Assembly: GCA_946122785.1 (NCBI GenBank)
Contig: CAMGYJ010000005.1
Span: 85,926,547 to 85,990,546 of the forward strand
DNA: 64,000 bases
DNA from: Linum tenue
Taxonomy: Eukaryota > Streptophyta > Magnoliopsida > Malpighiales > Linaceae
Reading direction: 5' to 3'
The translations under genes and the position numbers were made by a program. Of the stretch, positions 1 to 11,976 are shown piece after piece. The notes beneath the pieces are model-generated. The model saw nothing but the letters and a program-made list of their open reading frames with translations, was not told the DNA's origin and searched no databases. Numbering within the stretch: position 1 is the stretch's first letter; the number at the start of each line of letters is the position of its first letter.

Positions 1-311
1 ATACAGTTGTCTCTAAAACTAATATTGAAAACCAAATATTTGTCTCTAAATATATCTATTGGAAACAAATGTTTATGTCTCTTTAAAGTTCTTTAGAAGC
101 AAATATAGATGTCTTGAAAATAAAAAACATTTGTCTCGAATTTCATTATTAGAGACAACTACCATTTGCATCTATATTTGTCTCTAAAATGAATCCGAGA
201 TAGAGACAAATGATTCAAATAACATATTTGTATCGAAAGATATACAGAAGCAAATAAGTAAAATATATGCTCAAATAACCTCTATCTCCGAAGCTTAGTT
301 TTGTTGTAGTG
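1..311. mobile_element. Terminal part of a CACTA (En/Spm) DNA transposon
   Basis: The segment ends with TTTTGTTGTAGTG (299-311), the reverse complement of the conserved CACTACAACAAAA terminus of plant CACTA elements. The preceding 300 bp repeat the short motif TGTCTCTAAA and variants (about positions 8, 42, 79, 132, 180), as expected for subterminal transposase-binding repeats. The other terminus and any transposase lie outside the window, so autonomy and the 3-bp TSD cannot be judged. Confidence 0.6.
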
Positions 312-3110
312 GAATTGACTAATTTTGTTCAAGAGGTGTTTGATGAATCCAAAGTTTGACCAAGTTATCAATTGTCATCTTTTTTAATAGGTTCCATGAG
401 GCAATACCAGTTGTGAATGCACTATCAAAGTAGAGGGCAAAGTTGAGTAATATCATAGGAGCTTGTGTTCGTTTGCCTCCACAGAATCTCTTTTGCCCAA
501 ACCATCACCAATCAATCACAGTGTTTGAACGGGTTAGTTCTTCTCCTTTTCTCGCTTCTTCTTCCTTTTGCTCTTTTGTTTCCTTGCTAAAACTTATTCA
601 TCCTGAAATCGATAGAACTTTAGTTTTGCGGCCAGCATCAATCAAGCGATTAATTGTCCAACAACACTAACACGAAAGTGGGATAAGAAGAAGGTGCTAA
701 CGTTGACATTATTTGGTCCGGGTAAAAGTGGATGATAATCCCCTTCTTATAAGAAAAGAAGCACTTTGGGGTAAAGGAACATATTGGACGATATTTGATA
801 GACTTGGCAATCTGCAGAGAGCCAATACATGGAGAGAAAGCGCGTTGCATGATTTAGCGATGAATTGTTTATAATTAAGGTAGGGGTTTGGTTTAGTTTC
901 ACTAGCTGCTTCTACTATGTTTTTATTTTCATTCATGTTGCTTCTAATGGTGGATTCAGTGTAGATTGACACTTTAGGAGACCATTTGTTGTCCATTTAC
1001 TTTGCCCTCTTTTTTCAATCGCTCTGTTTGTTGCCATTTTCTTTTGTGTGAATTACGTTTTTGTTGGTTGTATTGATTCTTTACTCATGGCATTGCCTAT
1101 GCACCTTTCTTTTTTGTCAAGTAGAATACTCAATATGGCTTGGAAAAGTTCAACAATTACATGCAAGTGTGATGCCAGATTATGATGCACAAAATGGTGA
1201 AAATGGTCGTACCATTTGTTTCACCACACAAAAGGACTAGGAGGTGGGCACGAAAGCAGTATGATTTGACTGAGTAGCCTCTCATATTGCATAAATCATG
1301 ACATAATGCAGTACCTACAGTTGGCCAACATGATCAAGTTTATTCATAAAACCTATTCTTCGACAGGTAAGTGGTGACCTTCACTTGCTTTGTTCAGTTT
1401 CTTCTTTATTGCTCAAAAGAGTTTGTTCAATCCTTCCCGAAGGAAATATGGATTGTGCGTTTGGTAATACATATTTAGGGTGATTGTTGAATGCTTACTG
1501 AAATTTCATTCTTAACCATCAATCTCCAAAATTTGTGTTTCTAATTAGTGCACTATTGAGATCCTTTTCTATCGAATTGATGAGTTCCTTTAACGATGAT
1601 AGTAGAGATATCTTGGGTTGTTAGACACATGATGTGATTGGCCTTGGTTAACAACTAAGTAAGCCACCTGCCAGTAGCAGCCAGTGAAGCTTTATGGAGA
1701 AACTTCAAAGGTATAGAAACTTGGATTTTTTGTTGTTGCGAACTTGGATTGTGTTGCTCATGCTATGAGAGAAATTTTATAAGATGGATTCTTGTGCCTC
1801 TTATGATTGGAGTTATAGGACATATTGGTTCTCGGAACACATGTTTATAACCCGCTTATTCCTGCTGCAATTTTTCCATATCAAATTAAAGAGAGGCCAG
1901 CTGAAATATGTTATATGATGATGGTATGTGCATTAGCAAGCCGTGAGTTTGGACCAATCTGGAAATGTTGGCAGCTAGGATGAAGAGCAAAAAATCAGAA
2001 TTGCAATCTAACATGCTAATATATGCTAAACTTCTTGCCAAAACTCAGATTGTTAGTGATAGAAACCTGGATTTTTGCTATTTAATAGTTGGACTGTTTT
2101 GTCGGTTTATTGTTCTTTATGACTAGTTCGGATTATTTAAGGGCCATTTGAGGGAGGATAATACTTTGGAGTAGTATTGAGGGATTTTTGGATTATATAA
2201 ATATTATTGAAAATGGACATTACCCACTAAGAAAAAGATTAAACCTAATTCAGTTTCCCTAATCCCCTCTCTTTCTATCCTCTCTGCCGAAATCCTCCCC
2301 TCTCCCTACCAAGTTGTGTCGCAGCCTCTGTTCTTCCTTCCCTCTCATTTCTCAAACTTCCTTTTTCCTTCTATTTCCATAACAAAAGAATAGATCACTT
2401 CCTTGGTGATTGCTCTATTTCCCAAATCGCTAGAGACTCATAGTAGCTCGTAATTCGGGTATTTATAAGTTAGGCTGCTAATTTACAAAAAGATTGGGGA
2501 GAAGCATAAGAAAAGGAACAAATGTTGATGAGAATATTTTTTATAGGATTGAATGTACCTAAAGTATGAATGTTGTTTAACTTCTTGCCTCATTTTTGGT
2601 TTGACCTTGATTCTAAATCCACTTAAAGTAACTTTCAAATATAATTTACTTTTGTTGAGTGAACCACCTATTGTCCGAATGAATGTTATATCAGTTGTTA
2701 AACGAAAATTGGAGGAACTTGAAGCAGCTCCTTTCGAAGTAACAGAAATAAAAGCAACGACTGGAGTGGGAGGGTAGTAGTCATTCTAACAAATTCATGT
2801 ACAATTAATAATAGATATATAACCCTATAGTTCTATTGACAAATTTAATTTCTTATTAACCCGATAACTTTATAAAGCATAATTAGAACTTCCCACTCAC
2901 TGTGAAGCGCAAGCGAGCGGATTTTTGTTAGTTTATGTAATTGAATATGCATCATCAAAGAATTAGGTAAAATATGTATGGTATCACTTATATTTATGTA
3001 TTAGTGGAGACGTGCCACTTAAGTTCAATTAGGGTACTGTATACTATTGAATTCGCCTTTTTTGTGCACCTTGTGCCTTTTGGCACTTAATTTAATGTTA
3101 ACTGCACACG
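312..3110. other. 2.8 kb without a recognisable gene
   Basis: AT-rich low-copy-looking sequence. I see no ORF with a known domain. A stretch around 2147-2380 looks promoter-like: a TATATAAATA box near 2194 is followed by a long pyrimidine-rich stretch that could be a 5' leader. A short reading frame at 2670-2777 ends KLEELEAAPFEVTEIK... and could be an exon, but nothing joins these pieces into a gene. Confidence 0.3.
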
Positions 3111-3115
3111 GTTAG

Positions 3116-3390
3116 TTTTTATTTTTTATCAAAGATCGCTTGCATTACTAAGAATAACAAATATACAACATTCAATAGTCCAATCGAAGCTAAGCGCAAA
3201 AATAAAACATGCTCTAAGTAAGTAAAAACAAAGAGAGGGCCTTTCTGGCCACTACATGGGCTACCTTATTGTTCAGTCTACTTAGAAAGTGCACCGAGAA
3301 TCCCCTATTATTGCGAAGCATCCACTGGACTTCATGGAAAATTGCCCCGCCTAGTGCATCAGTAACCATCCCTTTAGATGTAAGTGGCCC
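3116..3390 (-). mobile_element. 5'-truncated LINE: RNase H-like tail and 3' UTR
   Basis: On the minus strand, 3375 down to about 3225 reads without stops as the end of a plant LINE RNase H-like (RVT_3) domain: VTDALGGAIFHEV, then FSVHFLSRLNNKVAHVVARK, then a TAG stop. The '...N.VAH..AR.A' ending is characteristic of this domain. About 100 bp of 3' UTR follows and ends in an A-rich tail (GATAAAAAATAAAAA, near 3116-3132). Everything upstream of the RNase H tail is missing, and the 5' break abuts another transposon fragment. No TSD was found. Confidence 0.62.
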
Positions 3391-3803
3391 CAGAAAATCT
3401 AGATCTAAGGGTTGTGATTTAAAGAAATTTTATTTTCCCTAGTTTTCTTAATTGGCTCTTATCTTTTTCGTTCTAACTCGGATTTCAATTTCTTTTGTAC
3501 AGATGGAACGAGTTCGTTGCGCTCTACAAAATGAGATTAATTTTCAATATTTTTTGAGAAAATTTTTTCATACCTCTCACCACCTACTCTATACCATATG
3601 GTATCTCCTTCGTTTTCAAGTCGTTTTTTAAAATATTTTCACAGAAGGAACGAGTTTATCAATATCTATTGGATCTACAAATTTCTGGGTGAAAACAACA
3701 CATGACAAAAAAATACCATACTATACCACCCTGGTATGTGGGTGGTAACTTGTGTTACACAATGATGAAAGTCGTAAATGACAGTTAATATACTCATACT
3801 ATC
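3391..3803 (+). mobile_element. Partial copy of a short Mutator-like family (M)
   Basis: This matches the left half of two complete copies elsewhere (27787-28611 and 46156-46992): the TCTAAGGGT start, the TTTTCCCTAGTTTTCTTAATT block, the GATGGAACGAGTTCGTTG block and the CATACCATATGG-type palindromes. It stops at about 3803, where sequence shared with the large Ty3 LTR begins. The left terminus is also lost, against the LINE tail. It encodes nothing. Confidence 0.6.
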
Positions 3804-3865
3804 ATTTACTCCTATCTTATAGAAATTCTTTACTCCTATCCTTAACTTATATGCCAAACATTAGG

Positions 3866-4087
3866 GACCACCACAGTACGTCTCGTCATCCGGTGTCTCG
3901 ACTCTAGTATGTCAACCACATTACGTCTCGCCGTCCGGTTGCATACCCAAACTTGGCAATGGCACTGCGCTACGTCTCGTTATCCAGCCTATGCCCGGTC
4001 AACTACTGCGTTATGTCTCGCCGTCCAGTAGTAACCCCAACAAACACGATCAACTGTTGCATTACGTCTCGCCGTCCAGCAGTGATC
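3866..4087. repeat. Tandem stem-loop array in the Ty3 LTR (3' copy)
   Basis: Five successive inverted repeats surround a near-constant loop (CGTTACGTCTCGCCGTC and variants). The stems differ from unit to unit yet still pair: CACC/GGTG, CAACC/GGTTG, CTG/CAG with flanking GG/CC, ACTACTG/CAGTAGT, and GATCAACTGTTG with CAGCAGTGATC. The same array occurs in the 5' LTR (13313-13534). Confidence 0.7.
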
Positions 4088-5341
4088 TGACCATATAACG
4101 CGTCCAGTAGTGGCCCAACCGCCCAGGGGTTCCTTTACCATCAATTATACATTACACATACACACGTTCATTCATTCATACATAACACAACGCCTGCCTC
4201 CACCTTCAGAAGGTGGTGGGATGCCTCACACACATAATGGCGCGTTACTCAGAAAATTAAATAAACTACTATAAGTAAATGCATACTAAAAGACCTTGAA
4301 ACGATGACTCATCGATTCCTTACTCGAAGAAATCCCTCATTCGCCCAACTATCTCGGGAAAACCTGTAAATCATAAATTCATTTTTAGACGACCTTTCTC
4401 GCTCTAAAGTCCCTTCTGATTTACCAAAGCACCCTCTCCTCACCTCCCCTTTTCTAAATAATTTCGTCTTGAACGAATTTTTCACCTAACTTGAACCTCC
4501 TTAAAAATTCAAAAGATAATTTTCCCATGTCAATAATGAGAAAATATATCCTGGAAAATTATCAAACCCTTAAAAGCACCTTGGAATGATTTTTATTTAA
4601 TAAAAATTAACATTTGAATAAATTCTGAAAATAGTAATTCATCTTCAAAAATCCCCAAATTAAATCACACTCATATCCATGACCTCCCTGAATTTATAAA
4701 ATTGTTAAATCTAGAAACTAACACCTGCAGAGGCTCAAAACCATTAAAATAACAAAAAAATACATTTCTTGAAATTTCTTGCAGCTTTAGTGACCACCCA
4801 AAATCTCTCAATAAAAGCCTGTGAAATTCGTCGCTAGAAAGCCAGAATTGCACACTCACGAAAAATCACCAAAAAAACCGGTCTAATACGAAGGGATTGA
4901 GTTCCCTTACCTCTAGAATGAGCGAATGACCGGGGATGTTGATCAATGTTCGAACCCTTAAACGACACCGCAAACGCTATAATACAATAATACGAATTTT
5001 GGATTAGACTATCGATGAATCGAGTTTTGAATCACGAGGTCTATCATGATCCTTACCACCGAAACCGAACGCGTGTTGGCGATCGGTGGACTGGGATGGG
5101 GTCGGGTCCTTTTCCTCCATTTTTTCTTCCGCTCCGCTACGCTGCCGCGGGGAAATAGATGTTGGCGGGGGTGGTTTCCGCTGGTGCTGGGGAAAACAAA
5201 TGGGAAAGGGGTTTTTGCTGGGGAGTGGGGAGGGTGTTGCTAGGGAAAGAAAATGACGGGGTATGGGGTTTTGGGATGTGTGGACCGCTCGGCCCTTTTG
5301 GCCAAGTACTGATATATAGCGTTTTCATACTCAAGGAATAT

Positions 5342-5368
5342 GGTACCCCGGGTTTCATCCGGGGTACC
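5342..5368. repeat. 10-bp-stem hairpin beside a TA tract
   Basis: GGTACCCCGG (5342-5351) and CCGGGGTACC (5359-5368) are perfect inverted arms around a 7-nt loop. They lie immediately before the long TA tract and are absent from the matching place in the 5' LTR. Confidence 0.75.

Positions 5369-5369
<1 letters not shown>

Positions 5370-5445
<76 letters not shown>
5370..5445. repeat. (TA)38 dinucleotide tract
   Basis: Uninterrupted alternating TA for about 76 bp. A second TA tract of about 35 bp begins at 5755, on the far side of a small inverted-repeat element. Confidence 0.95.
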
Positions 5446-5449
<4 letters not shown>

Positions 5450-5752
5450 ATATTGGTGTACGTCAGGCGTATAGTATACGTCAGGTGATCTAGCCGTTAG
5501 ATGTAGTTAGATGAGCTCCGGCCGATCTCAACGGTCAATTAGAGGTTAGGGTATAGTATCATACCCCAAACTTCGGGTTAGGGTTTAATCAAACTTCGGG
5601 TTAGGGTTTAGAAAACGGGTGTCTGGGGTTTATCCATTAGAGGTTAGGGTATAGTATCATACCCCAAACTCGATTTAATTCATGGTCTAGATAGAGATAT
5701 CTCACTAGTAGTACCTGACATATAGTATACGCCTGACGTACGCCTGTCTGAC

Positions 5753-5754
<2 letters not shown>
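5446..5754. mobile_element. MITE-like element inserted in a TA microsatellite
   Basis: A ~309-bp segment sits between two TA tracts. Its arms start near 5458 (GTACGTCAGGCGTATAGTAT) and end near 5741 (reverse complement GTACGTCAGGCGTATACTAT), about 28 bp with few mismatches. The interior repeats a CTTCGGGTTAGGGTTTA-type unit. It is absent from the 5' LTR. Insertion into TA repeats resembles Micron-type MITEs of other plants. The superfamily is uncertain. Confidence 0.55.
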
Positions 5755-5792
<38 letters not shown>

Positions 5793-5940
5793 TAATAGTT
5801 AATATATATATATATATTATAATAATAATACTAATAGTTATTATAATTCCCAATCCACGGTTGTAACCCTAGTACGTAACTGTCAAACCCACTGCTCATT
5901 TGTTATGGTCGAATCTGAATCAAAACATCGGGGTGTTATA

Positions 5941-6528
5941 TTTCCTCCACCCTTAATAAAAATTTCGTCCCCGAAATTGGAATTATCTGATAGGAACTGG
6001 GAATATAACTACATGAACTCAAACTTATGGTGTTTGACTGAAATTTCTCAAGCTAGGATATAACATATCCCTCCCTCTTAATAAAATTTTGACCTCAAAA
6101 TTTTTAGTCATAACTTATTTAATAGGTTCGGTACCGAGTACTAAAACTCAAAGTGCGTCTTTCAAAGGAAACAACCAATTAGCGGTCTACGCTTAAAGTA
6201 AATACTCTCTTCAGAGTCCCCATTTGCTCCACATTATCACACCAATGTGTTTGCCCATCCCCTCTATCGTCTCTGTGGTCGCTCTCTATCCCTCCCATGG
6301 CAAATACCCTCGAATCTCCCCCCTGCTACAGGCCTCTTGTCTCTGTCTCGATCAGTGCGGTCGAACCGCCTAGTGCGTTCTGCCACAAGACGGTTTGACT
6401 CTAAGTACCACCAAAGCTAACGGTACCACTCAGCCTCCTCCTGAACTGACTAGGCTGCTCAGACCCCTCTAGCATGTTGCTAGCCTTCCTCTTACTTCCC
6501 TCTTGCTGCATCCCTTTCTCATGTGAGG
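5941..6528 (-). other. Internal remnant of the Ty3 element with polypurine tract
   Basis: Next to the 3' LTR, the minus strand reads AAGGGTGGAGGAAA (about 5941-5954), a good polypurine tract abutting the LTR start. The rest is stop-ridden minus-strand sequence continuing the gag remnant at 11977-12422 across the nested element. No protease, reverse transcriptase or integrase is visible, so most of pol has been deleted. Confidence 0.55.
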
Positions 6529-6533
6529 TTGCC

Positions 6534-7722
6534 TGATGACTTGATATTTACACATGTTTTCGTCCACTATTCTTATACTGTTTGAGTCTCGTCTCTCGTG
6601 TTTTAGGTTGATTTCACGCTAGGTTGTTCTTGTTTTTGATATTTGGTCCTAGTACGTGAATGAAGGTTTGGGCACGAGTTCGGGGTTGATTGGACGAAGT
6701 TGGGACGTTTGACGAAAAGCTGATGAAATCACACGGCCGTGTGACTTGGCCGTGTGGAACCCCTTTTGCGCGGGCAAAGCCACACTGGCCGTGTAAGGGC
6801 CCTTTTTGGCCGTATGGGATTTTGCAGAGAGTTCACACGGGCAGACCAAAAATTCCACACTGCCGTGTGGTTTTTGCCGTGCATCATACATGAAGCCACT
6901 TAAGTGAAACGCGACATTTTGCAATGTCACACCGGCAGCTGGGAAATTCTACACGGCCATGTGGCCTGGCCGTGTGATCGGACAAAGCTGGGTTTTTAAC
7001 CCAATTTCGAGTCTTTGAAGAGGGAATCGATTTTCAGAGCTAGAAACAGAGTCTTAGAGAGAGAAAGTGTGAAGAACACACCCTAGAGGTGATTTTGGAG
7101 CTGGGTTTCATCAATCAAGCTTGGATTTCATCCTTGGAGTGAAGATTATCATCCCATAGCAGATTCTTCCCATCTTGATGAGTATGACTGCTTTGTATTC
7201 TGTTTTCCTCTCTCTCTCTATGGAGTAGAACCCTCTCTCACTTAGATATGAAGAACCCTAGTTCCATGTGTTAGGTATATCGATTGTAATGACGTTTGGT
7301 TTGTGATACTGCTTGATTATAATCGATTGAAGTGTTTTGATTGAGTCAATTGAAGCCTAATCATCTTCTATTGATTTCTGCTGCAACCTGAGATATATAG
7401 AATCTGATTAGGTTGTTAGAGCTTCTTCAATTGGTAGTAGTGAATCGATTATACGAGAGTTAGTCGATTCACTGCTTTGTACTGGAATCCAATTCCAGTA
7501 GTGGAGTTCTGTTGTTAATTGCCTCAGCGTTCTATCCCGGTGAAGACTAGTCGTCTGCTGGGTAGTCTGTCTGAGAGGGTTTGGTCAGCTTAAGAGATTC
7601 CAAGCTACTGTCGAATCTTCCGCAGTTTAATCAACAGTAAATCAACCAAAGGTAATTACAACTTTGAACTAACTAAGGAGCTAAGGGGACTCATTCCTGA
7701 GTGACGCTTCCCTTGCTTAAGA
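6534..7722 (+). repeat. 5' LTR of family A, truncated at its 3' end
   Basis: Collinear with the complete LTR at 10609-11971, but stops near 7722 (after CTTAAGAACTTTGAG), where gag-coding sequence begins abruptly. About 190 bp of LTR plus the primer-binding site are missing. It contains a cluster of ACACGGCCGTGT-type palindromes at 6728-6975. Confidence 0.8.
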
Positions 7723-8170
7723 ACTTTGAGGTGGCCACCTTCTACCACGCCCTATTCCCAGAAGACAAGCAGCTGATTGACTGGGTTTGCGGCGGGAACA
7801 TGCTAACCAAGACCCCGCCGCAGCTGAATCGACTCTTTGAAGAGATGGCAAAGCAGGGATACGATTGGAGAACTGCCAAGAGATCGAGACGAGCACCAGG
7901 CCGGGGTGTGCATGCTGTAGCCACCCAGTCGTCTGAGTTGGTGCAGGTGGTATCTAAGCTAGTCAAGGCCATTGATCGTTCTGGGATGGTCCCAGGGACA
8001 GGACAACAACAGGCATTGCATTGCAAGTGGTGTGAGAGCTCCCATCACACTGTAGAAGACTGTCAGGTGATGAGGGAATCTACTACTCCCCAGGAGCAGT
8101 TGGACTTCATCGGCAATGCCAGGCGTGTCGACCCCTACAGCAACAGGTATAACGAGGGGTGGCGCTAGCA
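7722..8170 (+). pseudogene. Gag remnant of Athila/Tat type
   Basis: Frame from 7701. Capsid-like sequence FYHALFPEDKQLIDWVCGG, then LFEEMAKQGYDW, matches the Athila/Tat gag pattern (FY.GL...T..IDA.AGG, EEMA...Y.W). A CX2CX4HX4C zinc knuckle (CKWCESSHHTVEDC) lies at about 8028-8070. The N-terminal half is deleted at the LTR junction, and the frame ends at 8168. Gag packages the element RNA; this copy cannot make a full protein. Confidence 0.75.
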
Positions 8171-8368
8171 TCCCAACTTCTCCTGTAGTGGAAATAATCC
8201 TAAGCTACCAGTCGCCTAGGGACCTCCAGGATTCCAGAGACCGCCATATCAACCCAGGTAGGGGCAATTCCAGCAGCAACAACAGTCTCTCTACTAGCCC
8301 ATGCAGGGGCAGGCTGCTCAACCGCAGTCGCGACCTTTCCAGCAGCCAGGTGCGGCTCCTGCAACCCA

Positions 8369-9060
8369 GTGCCTACTCCTAAGCCGCAACCAGTGGTGAA
8401 GGAGTATGTCCCTCAACTTCCCTTCCCTACTCGGTTGCACAAAGACCGGCTAGAGGCAGAGTTCGGGAACTTCATGTCCATGCTTAGGAAGCTGAATTTT
8501 CAAGTGCCCTTCCTGGAGGCACTATCTCAAATGCCTAAGTATGCGAAGTTCCTGAAGGATATTCTCTCGAAAAAGCAGAAGCTGAGCGAGCTGGCCACTG
8601 TGGAGCTCAGCGAGGAGTGTTTGATCATCTTGCAGAACAAGCTCCCGCAGAAGCGGAAGGACCCGGGTAGTTTTACTATCCCGTGCTCTATTGGTAATTT
8701 GCATGTAGAGAGGTCCTTGGTGGATTTAGGCGCTAGTATCAATGTTATACCATATAAATTGTTCAAGAAACTAGGCCTAGGTGAACCCAGTGCAACTAGG
8801 ATGAGTATTCAATTAGCTTATCTGTAGTTCATCCTAGGGGCATAGTGGAAGACCTTCTAGTTAAGGTTGGCAGATTCTTTTATCCTGTGGATTTTGTTGT
8901 CTTGGACATCAATGAAGACGCAGTAGTGCCCCTTATTCTAGGTAAACCTTTCCTAGCCACCGCCAAGGCTCTCATAAATGTGCATGATGGGACCCTGACT
9001 TTGAGAGATGGTGAGGAGCAGATAACATTTTCCATTGCTAATAATATGAATGTTATCTCG
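8369..9060 (+). pseudogene. Retroelement aspartic protease remnant (Athila type)
   Basis: The part from 8369 reads YVPQLPFPTRL..., then KYAKFLKDILSKKQKL, then DPGSFTIPCSIG and the active-site region VDLGASINVIP. This is the linker plus aspartic protease of Athila/Tat elements, in which DLGAS replaces the usual DTG/DSG. A stop after QLAYL near 8825 and a frame change split it from the second half (8845 on: KVGRFFYPVDFVVLD, then PLILGKPFLATAKALI). Gag, protease-1 and protease-2 lie in three frames. A proline-rich stretch follows at 9130-9410. Confidence 0.8.
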
Positions 9061-9429
9061 CCTGTGCATGCTTTTCTCACCAGGTACACAAGGCGGTCGT
9101 GTATCCTTCTGGGTCTCCCGTTTTGCAGGACTTTGCACCCCCTCCTCCTCCACCGCCCCCGGTTTCTCAGTTACCAACAGATCAGATTAAGGATGAGTGG
9201 CGATCGAAACTGCATGTAGCTAAGCCTGCTCGAAAGAAAGCTGGAGACCAATATGAGCTGGTCCCGACTCCTGAGCCACGATTGCCTTGGCCATCCGAGT
9301 ATTCACTAGCTTGCATCCCGTCGGATGGCCAGGTCGAGTTGACGAATGCTGGTGGTCACACCCGTCGTGTGCATCCGCTCTTGGAGGCACCTGTTCCTAC
9401 ACCGCACTGAGCATCCACCCTATTGGAGT

Positions 9430-10608
9430 CCAGCTAAAAGACGGTAAAGAAGCCCTTGTGGGGAGGCAACCATACCAAGGTTTGTTTTCCTTTCGTTTGT
9501 TTTTCGGTTTGTCCACTTAGAACTATGGTTTCTATCACCCAGTGTGTTTTGCTGAATGGTCTCATGTCCAGTCCCCTGGCATTTCATTTTCCCGGTAACA
9601 TCGTTCCCCTCATCTTTCCCTCTTCTCCATTGAGGGCAATGTCATGCTTAAGTGTGTGGGGTTGTTTATCTTTCTTTGACTGCTATATGAGTTTGTGTGC
9701 TTGGAGCCTAGTCCACTGTCCAATTTGATGAATTGAGGGATACAAGTACTATTCCCTGCAATATCCTGCTCACTATGCTTTGAATTGACAGTCTTTATGG
9801 TGATATGCAACCTAGGGAGGTAGTGTAGCACTATGGAGGATGTTGATGGATTTAAGAAATCTCATTTCTTCTTCATATTGTGTTGGTTGATTGTGTGAAT
9901 TAGTGACCTTAGGACCCTTGAATTCTGTGGTATTGTGGACTCTCTACCTGTCATGGACTCCTGTATCATGTTTTGGGGGGAGAAAAAGTTGCTCTAAATT
10001 ATGCTTTTAAAATAACGTCTCCCGTGCGAAAAGGGTGAAAGTGTGTAAGGGGAGATGGGAATATGTTCCTAATTTCCACCTACTACCTCCAGCCCCCTCA
10101 TATTTCTTTCCCCCGCACGAGGCCCGAGGCATCTGCTCCCGGCATGGCCGGTAAGAGCTACTCCTGGCATGGGCAGTAAGAGCCGGGCTCCCTCAAAACC
10201 TTTAATAGGTGGGAGCCCCGTTTTTTGGAAATAACAGGTTGGGACCCTTGAAAAAAAATAAACAACAAAACAAAGAAAAAAAAAAGAAGGGTTCCAACCA
10301 TATTCAAGAAGAAAATAGAGCACCTTAAAAAAAGTGAGTCCATGATATTTCTGTATTTGAGAGTCCCTTCTTCCATGATTCATTTGTCCTCTGATCACTG
10401 TTTGTCATGATGCCGACTCGAGACTAAAGTTCTCGCCGAAAAAGCTAGGAGGTGTCTTGTGCGTCGGTTGACCTCATAAGCTGTTAAATGATCTAGGAAA
10501 TCCTCTAACGATGATCGGGGGTGCATGTTGCTATAGAGGTCTGGAGAGCTGCATTGGTTTGAGTCATGTTTTCTTGGGGACAAGCAAAGGGTTAAGTGTG
10601 GGGGAATT
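9430..10608 (+). other. 3' non-coding module of family A, with polypurine tracts
   Basis: It starts with the GTGGGGAGGCAACC motif seen in Athila-like elements. It also contains an internal CTTAAGTGTGTGGGG (9648-9662) preceded by CCATTGAGGGCAATGTC. It ends in TTAAGTGTGGGGGAATT (10592-10608), directly against the 3' LTR, which is the expected plus-strand primer. A hairpin GGGCTCCC...GGGAGCCC lies near 10186-10220. The module is shared with 52496-53711 of family B. Confidence 0.7.
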
Positions 10609-11971
10609 TGATGACTTGATATTTACACATGTTTTTGTCCACCATTCTTATACTGTTTGAGCCTCGTCTCTCGTGTTTTAGGCCGATTTCACGCTAGGTT
10701 GTTCTTGTTTGTGATATTTCAGGTCCTAGTACGTGAAGGAAGGTTTGGGCACGAGTTCGGGGTCGATTGGACGAAGTTGGTACGTTAGATGAAAAGCTGA
10801 GGAAACCACACGGCCAGAGCTAAATTCCACACGGCCGTGTGACTTGGTCGTGTGGAACCCCTTTTGCGCAGGCAAAGCCACACTGGCCGTGTAAGGGCCT
10901 TTTTTGGCCGTGTGGAATACCCAGAGAGTTCACACGGGCATACCTAAATTCCACATGGCTGTGTGGTTTTGGTCGTGCAGCGTACATGAAGCCACTTACG
11001 TGAAACGCGACGTTTTGCAATGCCACGCGGGCGGCTGGGAAATTCTATTTTAACCCAATTTCGGGTCTTTGAAGAGGGAATCGATTTTCAGAGCTAGAAA
11101 TAGAGTCCTAGAGAGAGAAAGTGCGAAGAACACACCCTAGAGGTGATTTTGGAGCTGGGTTTCATCAATCAAGCTTGGATTTCATCCTTGGAGTGAAGAT
11201 TATCATCCCCGAGTAGATTCTTCCCATCTTGATGAGTATGACTGCTTTGTATTCTGTTATCCTCTCTCTCTATGGAGTAGAAGTCTCTCTCACTTCGGTA
11301 TGAAGAACTCTAGTTCCATGTGTTAGGGATATCGATTGTAATGATGTTTGGTTTGTGATACTTCTTGATTATAATCGATTGAAGTGTTTTGATTGAGTCA
11401 ATTGAAGCCTTATCATCTTTTATTGATTTCTGCTGCAACCTGAGATATATAGAATTTGATTAGGTTGTTAGAGCTTCTTCAATCGGTAGTAGTGAATTGA
11501 TTATACGAGAGTTAGTCGATTCACTGCTTTGTACTGGAATCCAATTCCAGTAGTGGAGTTCTGTTGTTAATTGCCCCAGTGTTCTGTCCGAGTGAAGACT
11601 AGTCGTCTGTCGGGCAGTCTGTCTGAGAGGGCTTGGTTAGTTTAAGAGATTCCAAGCTACTCTCGGATCTTCCACAGTTTGATCAATAGTAAATCAACCA
11701 AAGGTAATTACAACTTTGACCTAATTAAGGAGCTAGGGGGACTCATTCCCGAGTGACTCTTCCCCTGCTTAAGAACTTCGAACCATTTCCTGCTTTCTTA
11801 CTGCTTTAGCTTAAATCACATTCACTCAACTTAGTCTTGCTAGATAATAGATAATCACGGAGTAGACAGTAGATATAGACCCTGGGTTGATAAATTGAAC
11901 TTGCCACTATTCTGCATTTCCGGACTGCGATTACACTTGGTCGCAGTTTGATGTTGTGTTTTAGCGTGTCA
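10609..11971 (+). repeat. 3' LTR of family A (complete, 1363 bp)
   Basis: Runs from TGATGACTTG to TTAGCGTGTCA, with TG...CA ends. It is followed by the TSD TTGCC (11972-11976). The palindrome cluster at 10805-11040 matches that of the 5' LTR, with some units lost. Confidence 0.85.
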
Positions 11972-11976
11972 TTGCC

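Larger units (their letters stand above)
3804..5940 (-). mobile_element. 3' LTR (truncated) of a minus-strand Ty3/gypsy element
   Basis: Collinear with the 5' LTR at 12438-14989 from about 3804 to the LTR edge at 5940 (TATAACACCCCGATGTTTTG on the minus strand). The distal ~800 bp present in the 5' copy is missing and replaced by a Mutator-like fragment. Compared with the 5' copy, it has gained an insertion between TA tracts (about 5315-5820). TGTAACACCCC-type LTR ends are typical of plant chromoviruses of the Tekay/Del type. No TSD can be recovered because the outer edge is deleted. Confidence 0.72.
6534..11971 (+). mobile_element. Nested Athila/Tat-type LTR element (family A)
   Basis: A plus-strand element of 5438 bp is flanked by the 5-bp TSD TTGCC (6529-6533 and 11972-11976). 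Its LTRs start TGATGACTTG and end TTAGCGTGTCA. It holds broken gag and protease sequence and a long 3' non-coding region, but no reverse transcriptase or integrase. The 5' LTR's end, the primer-binding site and the start of gag are lost in one deletion at about 7722. It inserted into the internal region of the minus-strand Ty3 element. Confidence 0.85.

Noticed and set aside
3866..4087. CRISPR-like regularity (constant segments with variable spacers)
   Set aside because: Plant LTR context, only five units, and the variable parts are inverted stem arms rather than unique spacers; duplicated exactly in the other LTR.
5159..5446. 95-codon ORF ending in a long Ile-Tyr repeat
   Set aside because: The tail is the translated (TA)38 tract and the rest lies in an LTR; not a protein gene.
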